Shown: positions 7,681 through 15,546 of the stretch, in pieces | Layout of the letters: each line of letters starts with the position of its first letter | Position numbering within the stretch: position 1 is the first letter of the stretch | Assembly (NCBI GenBank): GCA_947630075.1 | Contig: CANRGF010000004.1 | Span: 1 to 34,329 of the forward strand | Length of the DNA: 34,329 nt | Direction: 5' to 3' | From: an uncultured Clostridia bacterium | Lineage (GTDB): Bacteria > Bacillota > Clostridia > Christensenellales > UBA1242 | The notes under the pieces: generated by a model | Told to the model about the DNA's origin: nothing | Database searches by the model: none | Seen by the model: the letters and a program-made list of their open reading frames with translations, nothing else | Made by a program: the position numbers and the translations under genes

Positions 7681-8744
7681 TTGAAAAATTAAAGTTGATT
7701 AAAGAAAGATTTGACGCTCTCACTGCCGACATTGCCGACCCAGCCGTTTTGGCGGACACGAAAGTGTGGCAAGTTAAAGTGAAAGAGCACTCTTCTTTAA
7801 TGCCATTAATGGAAGAGTATGATAGATATTTAAAATTTGAAAAAGATTTTAACGATGCAAATGCCATGCTTCAAAGTGAAGCGGATAGCGATATGCGTGA
7901 AATGCTGAAAGAAGAAGTGCAGTCAAACAAAGAAAAAATGGCACAGAGTGAGGAAAATCTTAAAATTTTGCTTCTTCCAAAGGATGAAAATGACGAAAAG
8001 AATGTAATCTTAGAAATTCGTGGTGGTGCAGGCGGCGAAGAAAGCAGCCTTTTTGCAGCCGATTTGATGAGAATGTATAAGATGTATTGCGATAGCCACA
8101 AATATAAATTTGAAGTGCTAAATCTTGAAGAAACCGAACTAGGTGGAGTGAAAGAATTGCAGGCAATGATAAAAGGCAAAAATGCCTATGCCAAGTTTAA
8201 ATATGAATCTGGCGTTCACCGCGTGCAGCGCGTGCCAGAAACGGAGAGCCAGGGCAGAGTGCACACTTCCACCGCCACCGTTGCAATCCTTCCAGAAATG
8301 GAGGATGCTGAAGTGGAAATAAACGAAAAAGATATTCGCATAGACTTGTTTAGGAGCAGCGGCGCAGGCGGTCAGCACATAAACAAAACTGAGAGTGCCA
8401 TTCGCATCACCCACTTCCCAACAGGGATTGTGGTTTCTTGCCAAGACGAGCGAAGCCAAACGCAGAATAAAGAAAAAGCATTTGCCATGTTGCGTTCTAA
8501 GTTGTATGACTATTATCAGCGAGAAAAGGAGAGCGAATATAAGCAAAACCGCAAGAGCCAAATTGGCACGGGTGATAGAAGTGAGCGCATTCGCACATAC
8601 AATTTCCCTCAAGGCAGAGTAACCGATCACCGCATCGGCCTTAGCATTTATAATATAGATGGGTTTATGAATGGCGATTTAGATGAAATGATTGAGGCTC
8701 TCACACTTGCTGACCAACAGGCAAAATTAAGTGCGCAAGAATAA
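7677..8744 (+). CDS. prfA: Peptide chain release factor 1
   Basis: 355 residues, normal length. RF1 ends translation at UAA and UAG. The stop-codon-reading tripeptide is Pro187-Glu188-Thr189, the RF1 pattern PxT, not the SPF of RF2. The peptidyl-hydrolysis motif GGQ is at 231-233 in SGAGGQHINKTES. The internal frameshift typical of prfB is absent. The ATG overlaps the prmC stop by 4 nt and is preceded by GAGGAG. prmC comes before prfA here, which is the usual clostridial order and the reverse of Escherichia coli. Confidence 0.97.
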   Translation: MIEKLKLIKERFDALTADIADPAVLADTKVWQVKVKEHSSLMPLMEEYDRYLKFEKDFNDANAMLQSEADSDMREMLKEEVQSNKEKMAQSEENLKILLLPKDENDEKNVILEIRGGAGGEESSLFAADLMRMYKMYCDSHKYKFEVLNLEETELGGVKELQAMIKGKNAYAKFKYESGVHRVQRVPETESQGRVHTSTATVAILPEMEDAEVEINEKDIRIDLFRSSGAGGQHINKTESAIRITHFPTGIVVSCQDERSQTQNKEKAFAMLRSKLYDYYQREKESEYKQNRKSQIGTGDRSERIRTYNFPQGRVTDHRIGLSIYNIDGFMNGDLDEMIEALTLADQQAKLSAQE

Positions 8745-8765
8745 GAGGCTTAGGCCTCTTTTTTG
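8743..8765 (+). terminator. Rho-independent terminator of prmC-prfA
   Basis: AAGAGGC (8743-8749), a TTAG loop and GCCTCTT (8754-8760) are perfectly paired and followed by T residues. The stem begins inside the prfA stop codon. Confidence 0.9.
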
Positions 8766-8797
8766 TTAAAAATAATGTCGCAACCACTCAAATTTAT

Positions 8798-8826
8798 TTG
8801 ATTAAAACTTTTTGTTGTGATAAAAT
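8798..8826 (+). promoter_or_regulatory. Predicted sigma-A promoter of the 584-residue protein gene
   Basis: TTGATT (8798-8803) and TAAAAT (8821-8826) are 17 bp apart. A GGGAG ribosome binding site (8834-8838) follows closely, so the leader is very short. Confidence 0.65.
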
Positions 8827-8843
8827 AAACATAGGGAGTTTGT

Positions 8844-10598
8844 ATGGCAAAGTATCTAAAACAAGATAGTGAGCTTGGCTATATTGAAGATAGCGCCGAG
8901 ATAGAATATCTTAAATTAAACAATTTAAGGCATAGCATTTTAGGGAATATGCTAGGCGAGTTTGACGAGCAAGGCTTTTATGTGGTTGATCCGCAAATTC
9001 AAAAAGAGCTAATTTCCATGCGCAAATTTATTGTCAATTCATTAGATAACATTGATATTTGCCACGGCGTGCTTATGCTGGATAAGCCTATCACTTTTAT
9101 GGTTACATTTGAAAGCGATAGGGCAACGCTTTCTCTCGTTGAAAAAATGAGCTATGAGGCAAATCTGGAAATTGATAGTGGCACTTATAGTAATGTGAAT
9201 GAATTTATTTTAGATGAGGTTGAAACTGCTGGCGAAATCAATCGCAACCTTGTGTACAAACGTTGGAACATTGGCGAGTATAACGGCGAAACATTAGATG
9301 TCCGCCACATGGACGAAGAAACTTTGGCACAATTCTTAGGGATTGTGAATAGATATAAATATTTGCTTTGTGCAAACAAAATGTTGCTTCAAAAGGAAGA
9401 GGCTCTTGAAGATATCGAGGCGGAATACACGATTGGAATGTTTGAAGTGCTATCCCGCTATCCTAATTTGAAAAAATTGGTTGATGCGGAAATTAAGTCC
9501 GAAATTAAAGAAAAAAAGCGTTTTATTTTGCTAGACAAAGCAAATTTTGCAAAAACTTTCAACGAAGTGTTAGACCAAGCCATAGACAATGGGCTTTTTG
9601 AATTGAGTGATGAAGAGCAACTTGCTTTCAAAGAGGAAAGGCGCTCTGTTTTGCTGAAAAGAAATATGAAAATGGGCGAGGAGCTGAACATCAAAACAGT
9701 TGCCACCACTGAAGAAGAAAGAAATGTTGTTGAAAATCAAGAAGTTTTTGAAGAGCAAAGCAAAAAAATTGTGCTAGATGTTCCGTTGGAAGATAAACCT
9801 ATCGAGCAGCTTGAAACAGAGATGGATGAGTTGGAAGCATCCACAAGCGAGAGACTGCAAGGTAAGGTTAGTGATTATATAAAAGATAGAGAAAAGCGCA
9901 AGTCAAAAGCAAAACTTACAGACATTGAAGAATTGTATGAAGAGATTGATGGAGTTGATGGTCTTGAGGAGCATTTAGGCGAGGACACAAAGAAAAAACT
10001 CACAGAAATTGAACAGAAGAAGGATGCTGAGTATAAAGTTCCTCCAAAGGCGGAAACTCACGCACCAGCTGTTAGTCCTGCTGCACCAAAAGTTAAACCA
10101 AAACCTGTTTCTAAAGCACCGGTGCGCGCTGCTGCCGGCGTGAAAAAGCCTGCCGCTGCAAGCCCTGCGAAAAGTGGAGGCAAAAAAGCGGATAAAGATC
10201 AAGTGGTTTCTCCTTCTGCCGACTCGTCAAGTTCAAATGGAGAATATGTATATCATGAAAGGTCGGAAAGCCTATTAAAAGAAATCCCTCATCGTAGATT
10301 TGATGGTGCAAAGGAAAAGAAAAAAGACACTAAGCCTGAAACTGATTTAGAGCGCGAAAAGCGTGAAATCACCGAAAGCTTAAATGCTTTAGGTAGGGCA
10401 ATTGATAGAGGTGAAGTAAAAATTAACCGCACAGAATTGAACCCTGTGGCAGAAGAGCGTGCCAAAGCGACTGTGGAGAGCGAAAGAGGGGTTTCTAGAA
10501 GGACTGCAAGAAGGGGAGCACACCCAGAGTTGGAAGAAGACCATTCGGTTAAGCCAAGGAGGCCAGAAGACACTGGCGGGTTAGGAATTGGAATGTAA
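8844..10598 (+). CDS. Unrecognised 584-residue cytoplasmic protein with a charged, Lys/Ala/Pro-rich C-terminal half
   Basis: I do not recognise a family. There is no signal peptide or membrane segment. Residues 1-290 look globular, mixed alpha/beta then helical (EDIEAEYTIGMFEVLSRYP, KRFILLDKANFAKTF). Residues 295-400 are highly acidic and probably coiled coil. Residues 405-460 are a low-complexity linker rich in Pro, Ala and Lys, resembling the tail of L24 in this window. The last 120 residues are charged, with a helical stretch (DLEREKREITESLNALGRAID) and an Arg-rich end (RRTARRGAH). The layout suggests a scaffold or a nucleic-acid or ribosome partner, but that is only inference. It has its own promoter, a GGGAG site and a terminator, and is convergent with another unknown gene. 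Confidence 0.7.
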   Translation: MAKYLKQDSELGYIEDSAEIEYLKLNNLRHSILGNMLGEFDEQGFYVVDPQIQKELISMRKFIVNSLDNIDICHGVLMLDKPITFMVTFESDRATLSLVEKMSYEANLEIDSGTYSNVNEFILDEVETAGEINRNLVYKRWNIGEYNGETLDVRHMDEETLAQFLGIVNRYKYLLCANKMLLQKEEALEDIEAEYTIGMFEVLSRYPNLKKLVDAEIKSEIKEKKRFILLDKANFAKTFNEVLDQAIDNGLFELSDEEQLAFKEERRSVLLKRNMKMGEELNIKTVATTEEERNVVENQEVFEEQSKKIVLDVPLEDKPIEQLETEMDELEASTSERLQGKVSDYIKDREKRKSKAKLTDIEELYEEIDGVDGLEEHLGEDTKKKLTEIEQKKDAEYKVPPKAETHAPAVSPAAPKVKPKPVSKAPVRAAAGVKKPAAASPAKSGGKKADKDQVVSPSADSSSSNGEYVYHERSESLLKEIPHRRFDGAKEKKKDTKPETDLEREKREITESLNALGRAIDRGEVKINRTELNPVAEERAKATVESERGVSRRTARRGAHPELEEDHSVKPRRPEDTGGLGIGM

Positions 10599-10600
10599 TA

Positions 10601-10628
10601 AAAAAAGCCTAATGATTTAGGCTTTTTT
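10601..10628. terminator. Bidirectional terminator between convergent genes
   Basis: AAAAAAGCCTAA (10601-10612), TGAT loop and TTAGGCTTTTTT (10617-10628) are perfectly symmetrical. The A-tract and T-tract on the two sides let the hairpin stop transcription from both directions. Confidence 0.9.
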
Positions 10629-10629
10629 G

Positions 10630-11115
10630 TTATGGAGTAACGATGTTTTTCTTAAACTTGATTGCGCGATTAATTATTAAATCAAAGCAAACAAAATTCA
10701 CAATGTCATTAAACTCTTTGCATGGTAAAGTTTTATCGTTTTTCGCTTTATATTTATAATTGTCTATCCAATCAGCATTGTCGCTAGAAGATAAAATCTT
10801 TTCAATATCCAATAAAATGTTTTCTAACTTCAATTTATATCCTCTGTCTAGGGCACTGGTCAAAACATCAAGGTATAATGTGGTCAAGAAGAATGTGTAA
10901 CACTCTGTGTCTGCAAGCGAGGCAAATTTTCTAAAAATGAACATACCATCCTTATCTTCTTTCCACAACAAAGGGAAAATCTCTTTTGAAAAGGCTTTGT
11001 CGGTTGGGTTATATTCGTCTTCCGCAGGTTCAAAATAGCGGTTGAACAACTGTTCGTCTGTTAAACTGGATAACTTCTCTTTAACCTCAGTGGATAAAGT
11101 CTGTTTTTTTGCCAT
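10630..11115 (-). CDS. Unrecognised 161-residue protein
   Basis: I do not recognise a family. There is no signal peptide or membrane segment. The chain appears mostly helical and charged, with an acidic patch near 30-40 (EPAEDEYNPTDKAF), an aromatic centre (FRKFASLADTECYTFFLTTLYLDVL) and a basic C-terminus (NRAIKFKKN). The ATG at 11115 is preceded by AAAGGAG at good spacing, and a TTTACA-17 bp-TAAAAT promoter lies upstream, so it is very probably a real, expressed, single gene. It shares its terminator with the convergent 584-residue gene. Confidence 0.7.
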   Translation of the reverse strand: MAKKQTLSTEVKEKLSSLTDEQLFNRYFEPAEDEYNPTDKAFSKEIFPLLWKEDKDGMFIFRKFASLADTECYTFFLTTLYLDVLTSALDRGYKLKLENILLDIEKILSSSDNADWIDNYKYKAKNDKTLPCKEFNDIVNFVCFDLIINRAIKFKKNIVTP

Positions 11116-11145
11116 ATTTTTCTCCTTTAAATTTAATTTGCAATC

Positions 11146-11174
11146 ATTTTAGCACACTTTTATTTTTTTGTAAA
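11146..11174 (-). promoter_or_regulatory. Predicted sigma-A promoter of the 161-residue protein gene
   Basis: Minus strand TTTACA (11174-11169) and TAAAAT (11151-11146) are 17 bp apart. The start of transcription should be near 11139, 24 nt before the ATG. Confidence 0.65.
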
Positions 11175-11213
11175 TACCTTTTTTTAAAAATTTTCCAAAA
11201 ATTTTCTGTTTCG

Positions 11214-11544
11214 TTATTTTTTCGTTTTATAGTTTTGAATTTGATATGTTTTGTTCATCACCTTTAAAATGGTTTGAAAACTATCATCTTGTGCTGCTTT
11301 GTTGTTGTGTTCTTGTCCGCATTGAACGCACCTATATTTTATTATATATCCTTTTTTTGTGTTTTGTTCCACATCAATCGGGGCAAGCACTCCTCCACAT
11401 TCGTTTTGCCTATCTCCTAATGTCCAGATGCAGCGAACATAAGCAGAAAGGGCAATGGTCGCGAGAGGAATATTTAAGTGGTCCAACAGATTTTCCGCAC
11501 ACTGCACACACAAACCCGCTGTCATTTTTAATAAAACTTCTCAT
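11214..11544 (-). pseudogene. RNHCP-family zinc-ribbon protein gene split by a frameshift
   Basis: Two overlapping frames together spell one protein. From the ATG at 11544 the first frame gives MRSFIKND, a CAVCGKS pair, SSRDHCPFC and SLHLDI, then meets TAG at 11412-11410. The second frame carries on with GDRQNECGG, then CVQCGQEHNNKAAQDDSF and ends with TAA at 11214. This order (two CxxC pairs, RDHCP, GDR..EC, CxxCG..H.N..A.DD) is that of the RNHCP domain, a small zinc-ribbon family of unknown role. The break is at about 11418, where one base must be skipped or two are missing. An assembly error, a true mutation or recoding could explain it. The promoter directly upstream looks intact and should give a leaderless mRNA. 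Confidence 0.75.
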
Positions 11545-11550
11545 GCCTTA

Positions 11551-11579
11551 ATTATATAATAAATTGCTGTGTTTGTAAA
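11551..11579 (-). promoter_or_regulatory. Predicted sigma-A promoter of the RNHCP gene, leaderless arrangement
   Basis: Minus strand TTTACA (11579-11574) and a consensus TATAAT (11556-11551) are 17 bp apart, and the ATG at 11544 follows after six bases. The AAGG between them is too close to the ATG to work as a Shine-Dalgarno sequence. Confidence 0.7.
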
Positions 11580-11739
11580 GTTTTATTTTTAAAATTCTAA
11601 ATATATATTAACAATCAGAGTTGCTTAATGCAAACGAAAAACTTGGAAATAACACTCAAGCATTAAAAACGAATTGGATAACGCTCTTGTTGAGGTGGGA
11701 AATAAGGCTAAAATTTCTTAAAATTTTTCTTAAAAAGGG

Positions 11740-11768
11740 TTGACAAACTCTTTTTTCTTTGCTAAAAT
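11740..11768 (+). promoter_or_regulatory. Promoter of the S10-spc-alpha ribosomal supercluster
   Basis: TTGACA (11740-11745) and TAAAAT (11763-11768) are 17 bp apart. Transcription should begin near 11775, which is the first base of the long structured leader. The DNA from 11580 to 11739 is AT-rich and shows nothing else I can support. Confidence 0.8.
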
Positions 11769-11774
11769 AAAAAA

Positions 11775-12093
11775 GTTAATTCGTGTGGGTTGATGCGTGA
11801 GGTTGCATTTATCAGCCTATGATAGATGGGAATTTACGCTGACCAAAGCCAAGATTGGCGCTAGCGGATAGGTGGGGCTTAAAGCCCAATTTATTTTGAG
11901 AATTAACACTTAACACTCGGGTGCGCGTTAATCATGAGCACTCTCGCCGAGCACTTACTGCTGTTGCAATACTATGCTGGTTGTCGGCACAAGTTGAAAT
12001 GGTTGCAAAGGTTTGGCATAATTGCCTGCGGGTGCAAGCAATTAAAGTTAAGGCGAACGCTAGTTGGTTTGCTAAAATAAAAGGAGAGAAATA
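11775..12093 (+). promoter_or_regulatory. Long structured 5' leader of the S10 operon, probable autoregulatory RNA
   Basis: About 320 nt lie between the promoter and rpsJ with no credible reading frame. The first bases, GTTAATTC (11775-11782), pair perfectly with GAATTAAC (11900-11907), enclosing GGTTGAT/ATCAGCC (11788-11794 / 11811-11817), GCCA/TGGC within GCCAAGATTGGC (11848-11859) and GGGC/GCCC (about 11875-11886). Then follow CTCGGGTGC with GCAC..CCGAG (11916-11951) and AATTGC/GCAATT (12020-12043). GTTAAT occurs again at 11927-11932, so ATTAAC (11902-11907) can pair with either copy, as expected for a switch. Ribosomal protein operons are often controlled by a product such as L4 binding the leader; which protein acts here is not visible. 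Confidence 0.6.
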
Positions 12094-12402
12094 ATGGCAA
12101 CAACAAAATTAAGAATTAAATTTGCGTCTTACGACACAGGTTTACTCGAAAGTGTGGTTTCAAAGTTTGTTGACACCGCACAAAAGTCCGGATGCAAAAT
12201 TTCGGGCCCAATTCCACTTCCAATAAAGAGAGAGGTGGTTACCGTCCTTCGTTCCACTCATGTAAACAAGGATAGCCGCGAGCAGTTTGAATCTCGCACT
12301 CATTTTAGGATAATTGATGTTTATGCACCTAATGCAAAAGCGGTTGAAACGCTCACCAAGATGAATGTTCCATCTGGTGTGGACATCAAGGTTGAATTAT
12401 AA
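12094..12402 (+). CDS. rpsJ: 30S ribosomal protein S10
   Basis: 102 residues, full length. S10 is in the 30S head and, as NusE, also joins antitermination complexes. The family motifs LRIKFASYD, GPIPLPIKREVVTVLRSTHVNKDSREQFE and THFRIIDVY are present. An AAGGAG site precedes the ATG. It is the first gene after the long leader, so it should be the direct target of leader control. rplC begins 10 nt after its stop. Confidence 0.98.
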   Translation: MATTKLRIKFASYDTGLLESVVSKFVDTAQKSGCKISGPIPLPIKREVVTVLRSTHVNKDSREQFESRTHFRIIDVYAPNAKAVETLTKMNVPSGVDIKVEL

Positions 12403-12412
12403 GGAGGTTCTC

Positions 12413-13045
12413 GTGGAAAAAGCAATTTTAGGAAGAAAGGTGGGAATGACTCAGGTCTTCACCGATGACGGCAGAGTAGAGCCTGTTACAGTTATTGAGG
12501 CAGGTCCATGCTATGTAACGCAAATTAAAACCGTTGAAAAGGACGGATACAATTCAGTTCAGCTCGCTTTTGGTGAGATTAAAGCCAAAAATGTGAATAA
12601 GAGCCAAACTGGTGCTTTTAAAAAAGCAGGCGTTGAGCCAAAGCGCGTTTTAAAAGAATTTAAGTATAACGACATTTCAAAGTTCGCACTTGGTCAAGAA
12701 ATTAAAGCAGATATGTTTGCTGCTGGTGAAGTTGTTGATGTGCAAGGCGTAAGCAAAGGGCACGGCTTCACGGGCGTAATTAAGCGCTGGAACCAACAAA
12801 GGCTTAAAATGACACACGGTGTTGGCCCTGTGCACAGAGAAGTTGGTTCAATGGGTGCAAACTCAACTCCAAGCAGAGTTTTCAAAGGCAAGAAAATGCC
12901 TGGCCAATATGGTAACGATGTGGTTACTGTTCAAAATTTAAAGATTGTGCGTGTGGATGCGGATAGAAACCTCATTTTGGTTAAGGGTGCAATCCCTGGT
13001 GCTAAAAAGAGCGTGGTGGCTATCAAATCTGCAACCAAGGCATAG
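12413..13045 (+). CDS. rplC: 50S ribosomal protein L3
   Basis: 210 residues from a GTG start at 12413. L3 binds the 3' end of 23S rRNA and shapes the peptidyl-transferase centre. ILGRKVGMTQVFT opens the protein and the loop with GVGPVHREVGSMG near 140-152 is intact. A perfect AAGGAGG (12401-12407), overlapping the rpsJ stop, fixes the GTG. An in-frame ATG at 12365 lies inside rpsJ and would add unrelated residues, so it is rejected. Confidence 0.97.
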   Translation: MEKAILGRKVGMTQVFTDDGRVEPVTVIEAGPCYVTQIKTVEKDGYNSVQLAFGEIKAKNVNKSQTGAFKKAGVEPKRVLKEFKYNDISKFALGQEIKADMFAAGEVVDVQGVSKGHGFTGVIKRWNQQRLKMTHGVGPVHREVGSMGANSTPSRVFKGKKMPGQYGNDVVTVQNLKIVRVDADRNLILVKGAIPGAKKSVVAIKSATKA

Positions 13046-13056
13046 AGGAGCGATTT

Positions 13057-13680
13057 ATGGCAAAAGTTAAAGTTTATAATATGAAAAAAGAGGCAGTTGG
13101 CACTATCGACTTAAACGATTTGGTGTTTGACGCCGAATATAACGAGCCGCTTATTCATCAAGTGGTTGTGGCTTTGCACAACAACTCTCGCCAAGGCACA
13201 AAATCCACTCTCACTAGAAGCGAAGTTAATGCAAGCAAAAAGAAAATCTATAGGCAGAAGGGCACAGGTAATGCACGTCATGATGAAAAGAGCGCACCTC
13301 AATTCGATGGTGGCGGCGTTGTGTTTGCTCCAAAGCCAAGGGATTTTAGAGTTAAAATCAACAAAAAGATGAGAGATATTGCATTTTCAAGTGCACTTTC
13401 TCAAAAAATCAAGCAAAACGAGTTGTTTGTTGTGGACAAATTGTCGTTTGCAGATGCCAAAACTAAAAACGCAAGCGAATTTTTAAAGGCTTTTGGTTTA
13501 GACAGGCGCACAATTTTAGTTACTGACGGCAAAGATGAAAATGTTATGCGTGCAACGAACAATCTTGAAAAAGTAACCTGCGTTGATGCAATGTTATTAA
13601 ATGTTGCTCAAGTGGTTGAAAACAGATATTTGGTGTTCACTAAGGACGCAATTAAGAAGATTGAGGAGGCATACGTATAA
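13057..13680 (+). CDS. rplD: 50S ribosomal protein L4
   Basis: 207 residues. L4 binds 23S rRNA domain I and its long loop lines the exit tunnel; in gamma-proteobacteria it also represses its own S10 operon. The tunnel loop motif YRQKGTGNARHDEKSAPQF (about 69-87) is present. Family members usually read GTGRARHG here, so NARHDE is a mild variation. The last base of its stop is the first base of rplW (TAATG). Confidence 0.97.
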   Translation: MAKVKVYNMKKEAVGTIDLNDLVFDAEYNEPLIHQVVVALHNNSRQGTKSTLTRSEVNASKKKIYRQKGTGNARHDEKSAPQFDGGGVVFAPKPRDFRVKINKKMRDIAFSSALSQKIKQNELFVVDKLSFADAKTKNASEFLKAFGLDRRTILVTDGKDENVMRATNNLEKVTCVDAMLLNVAQVVENRYLVFTKDAIKKIEEAYV

Positions 13681-13982
13681 TGATAGCGCAAGAAATTATC
13701 TTAGAGCCTATTATGACTGAAAAGTCTTATGCTGGCATTCCTAATAAGGTTTACACTTTTAAGGTGAATAAATCCGCAAACAAAATTCAAATCAAAAAAG
13801 CGGTTGAAGAACTTTTTGAAGTTAAAGTGGATAGAGTAAACACTTTAATAGTTAAAGGCACAACAAAATCAAGAAGAACTAAAAACGGAGAAGTTACAGG
13901 CAAAACAAGCGACTATAAAAAAGCAGTTGTTTTCTTAAAGCCAGATAGCAAAGCCATAGCCTTCTTCGAGAGTTTGAACTAA
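13680..13982 (+). CDS. rplW: 50S ribosomal protein L23
   Basis: 100 residues. L23 sits at the tunnel exit and docks trigger factor and SRP. EPIMTEKSY near the start and VNTLIVKGTTKS are typical. The ATG overlaps the rplD stop by one base and uses the GAGGAGG just before the rplD end, so the two genes are probably translationally coupled. Confidence 0.97.
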   Translation: MIAQEIILEPIMTEKSYAGIPNKVYTFKVNKSANKIQIKKAVEELFEVKVDRVNTLIVKGTTKSRRTKNGEVTGKTSDYKKAVVFLKPDSKAIAFFESLN

Positions 13983-13994
13983 AAGGAGTGAATT

Positions 13995-14831
13995 ATGGCT
14001 ATAAAGAAATATAAACCCACCTCACCTGCAAGAAGAGGTATGTCCTCTAATTCTTTTGAGGAGTTAACAAAAGGCGCAAAAGTTCCAAAGTCTTTAAGTA
14101 AAGATGTTAAGAAAACAGGCGGCAGAAATAATCAGGGCAAATTGACAGTTCGCAACATTGGCGGAGCTAATAGGCGTCATTATCGCGTTATCGATTTTAA
14201 GCGCAATAAAGATGGCATCCCTGCAAAAGTTGACAGCATTCAATATGACCCTAATAGGACGGCATTTATCGCACTTTTGGTTTATGCTGATGGCGAGAAG
14301 AAGTACATTTTAGCACCAAAAGGCTTAAATGTTGGCGATAGAGTTTTAAGTGGCGTTGGTGCAGAAATCAAGCCGGGCAACGCTCTTCCATTAACCGAAA
14401 TCCCACTTGGCTCTAAAATTCACAACATCGAATTGCAGCCGGGTAAGGGCGGGCAAATGGTTAGAAGTGCAGGTTTATCCGCTCAATTAATGGCAAAAGA
14501 GGGTGCTTACGCAACCATTAGATTGCCAAGTGGCGAGATGAGAAAAGTTCCTGTTATTTGCCGTGCCACAATTGGTGAAATCGGCAATGAAGAGAATGAA
14601 ATCGTTTCGTTAGGCAAGGCTGGGCGCAAGCGTCATCTAGGCGTTCGTCCATCCGTTCGTGGTTCTGCAATGAACCCAGTTGACCACCCACATGGCGGTG
14701 GCGAAGGCAAATCACCTGTTGGACACGCTGGCCCAATGACCCCTTGGGGCAAACCTGCTTTGGGTTATAAAACTAGAAAGCATAAAAAGGCTTCTGACAA
14801 ACTTATTGTCAAGAGGGCTAAGGCTAAATAG
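13995..14831 (+). CDS. rplB: 50S ribosomal protein L2
   Basis: 278 residues, normal length. L2 is needed for subunit joining and peptide-bond formation. The N-terminal [26 protein letters not shown] and the C-terminal [19 protein letters not shown] with the conserved catalytic-site histidine are all present. An AAGGAG precedes the ATG. Confidence 0.98.
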   Translation: MAIKKYKPTSPARRGMSSNSFEELTKGAKVPKSLSKDVKKTGGRNNQGKLTVRNIGGANRRHYRVIDFKRNKDGIPAKVDSIQYDPNRTAFIALLVYADGEKKYILAPKGLNVGDRVLSGVGAEIKPGNALPLTEIPLGSKIHNIELQPGKGGQMVRSAGLSAQLMAKEGAYATIRLPSGEMRKVPVICRATIGEIGNEENEIVSLGKAGRKRHLGVRPSVRGSAMNPVDHPHGGGEGKSPVGHAGPMTPWGKPALGYKTRKHKKASDKLIVKRAKAK

Positions 14832-14839
14832 GAGAGAGT

Positions 14840-15139
14840 ATGAGTAGAAGTTTAAAGAAAAAACCTTTCGTTGAAGAAAAGTTGATGAAACGCGTTCAAG
14901 AAATGAACGAGAAAGGCGAGAAAAAAGCATTAAAAACTTGGTCTAGGTCAAGCACAATCTACCCAGAATTTGTTGGCCACACAATCGCTGTTCACAACGG
15001 CAAAAAGCATATCCCTGTTTATTGCACAGTTGATATGGTAGGCCACAAATTAGGTGAATTTGCACCAACTAGAACTTTCAAAGGGCACAAACAGAAAGAA
15101 GCACCAAAAGGTCCAGCAGTAAAGGGCGCAAAGAAATAA
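14840..15139 (+). CDS. rpsS: 30S ribosomal protein S19
   Basis: 99 residues. S19 forms a complex with S13 in the 30S head. [38 protein letters not shown] and [14 protein letters not shown] are family hallmarks. It starts 8 nt after rplB and uses a GGAGAG site. Confidence 0.98.
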   Translation: MSRSLKKKPFVEEKLMKRVQEMNEKGEKKALKTWSRSSTIYPEFVGHTIAVHNGKKHIPVYCTVDMVGHKLGEFAPTRTFKGHKQKEAPKGPAVKGAKK

Positions 15140-15149
15140 GGAGTGAAGT

Positions 15150-15542
15150 ATGTCAAAGAATATTAGAGAAAAAGCAGAAAAAATCAGAGCAAATAAAGAC
15201 ACTCGCCCTTATGCAAGTGTTCGTTATGTTAGGCTTAGCCCAACAAAAGCAAAAATTGTTATCGACCAAGTTAGGGGCAAAAGTTATGATGATGCTGTTG
15301 CAATCCTATCCAATATGCCTCACGATGCAGCGGCAATCCTTTTAAAGGTTGTTAAGTCTGCTGGCGCAAACGCTGAAAACAATAAGGGAATGAACGTTCA
15401 CGATTTGTATTTGGCTGAAATCATCTTGGGTGCAGGCCCAGTGCGTGTGAACAAGGTGTATTTTAGAGGCAGAGGTCATGGAGCCGAAAGAATAGCAACA
15501 AAAACTAGCCACATCAAAGTTGTGCTAGCAAATAAGGAGTAA
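15150..15542 (+). CDS. rplV: 50S ribosomal protein L22
   Basis: 130 residues. L22 reaches into the exit tunnel with a beta hairpin. RYVRLSPTKAKIVIDQVRGK and the hairpin region GPVRVNKVYFRGRGHGAERI are clear; the hairpin tip, where macrolide-resistance changes occur in other species, appears ordinary. It follows rpsS by 10 nt with GGAGTGA before the ATG. Confidence 0.98.
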   Translation: MSKNIREKAEKIRANKDTRPYASVRYVRLSPTKAKIVIDQVRGKSYDDAVAILSNMPHDAAAILLKVVKSAGANAENNKGMNVHDLYLAEIILGAGPVRVNKVYFRGRGHGAERIATKTSHIKVVLANKE

Positions 15543-15546
15543 GGTT

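Noticed and set aside
11246-11551. 101-codon plus-strand frame over the RNHCP gene
   Set aside because: The minus strand shows RNHCP motifs in two frames; this is their shadow.
11620-11745. Open stretch of about 40 codons before the S10 promoter (LLNANEKLGNN...)
   Set aside because: No proper start or ribosome binding site, no known family, and it runs into the promoter.
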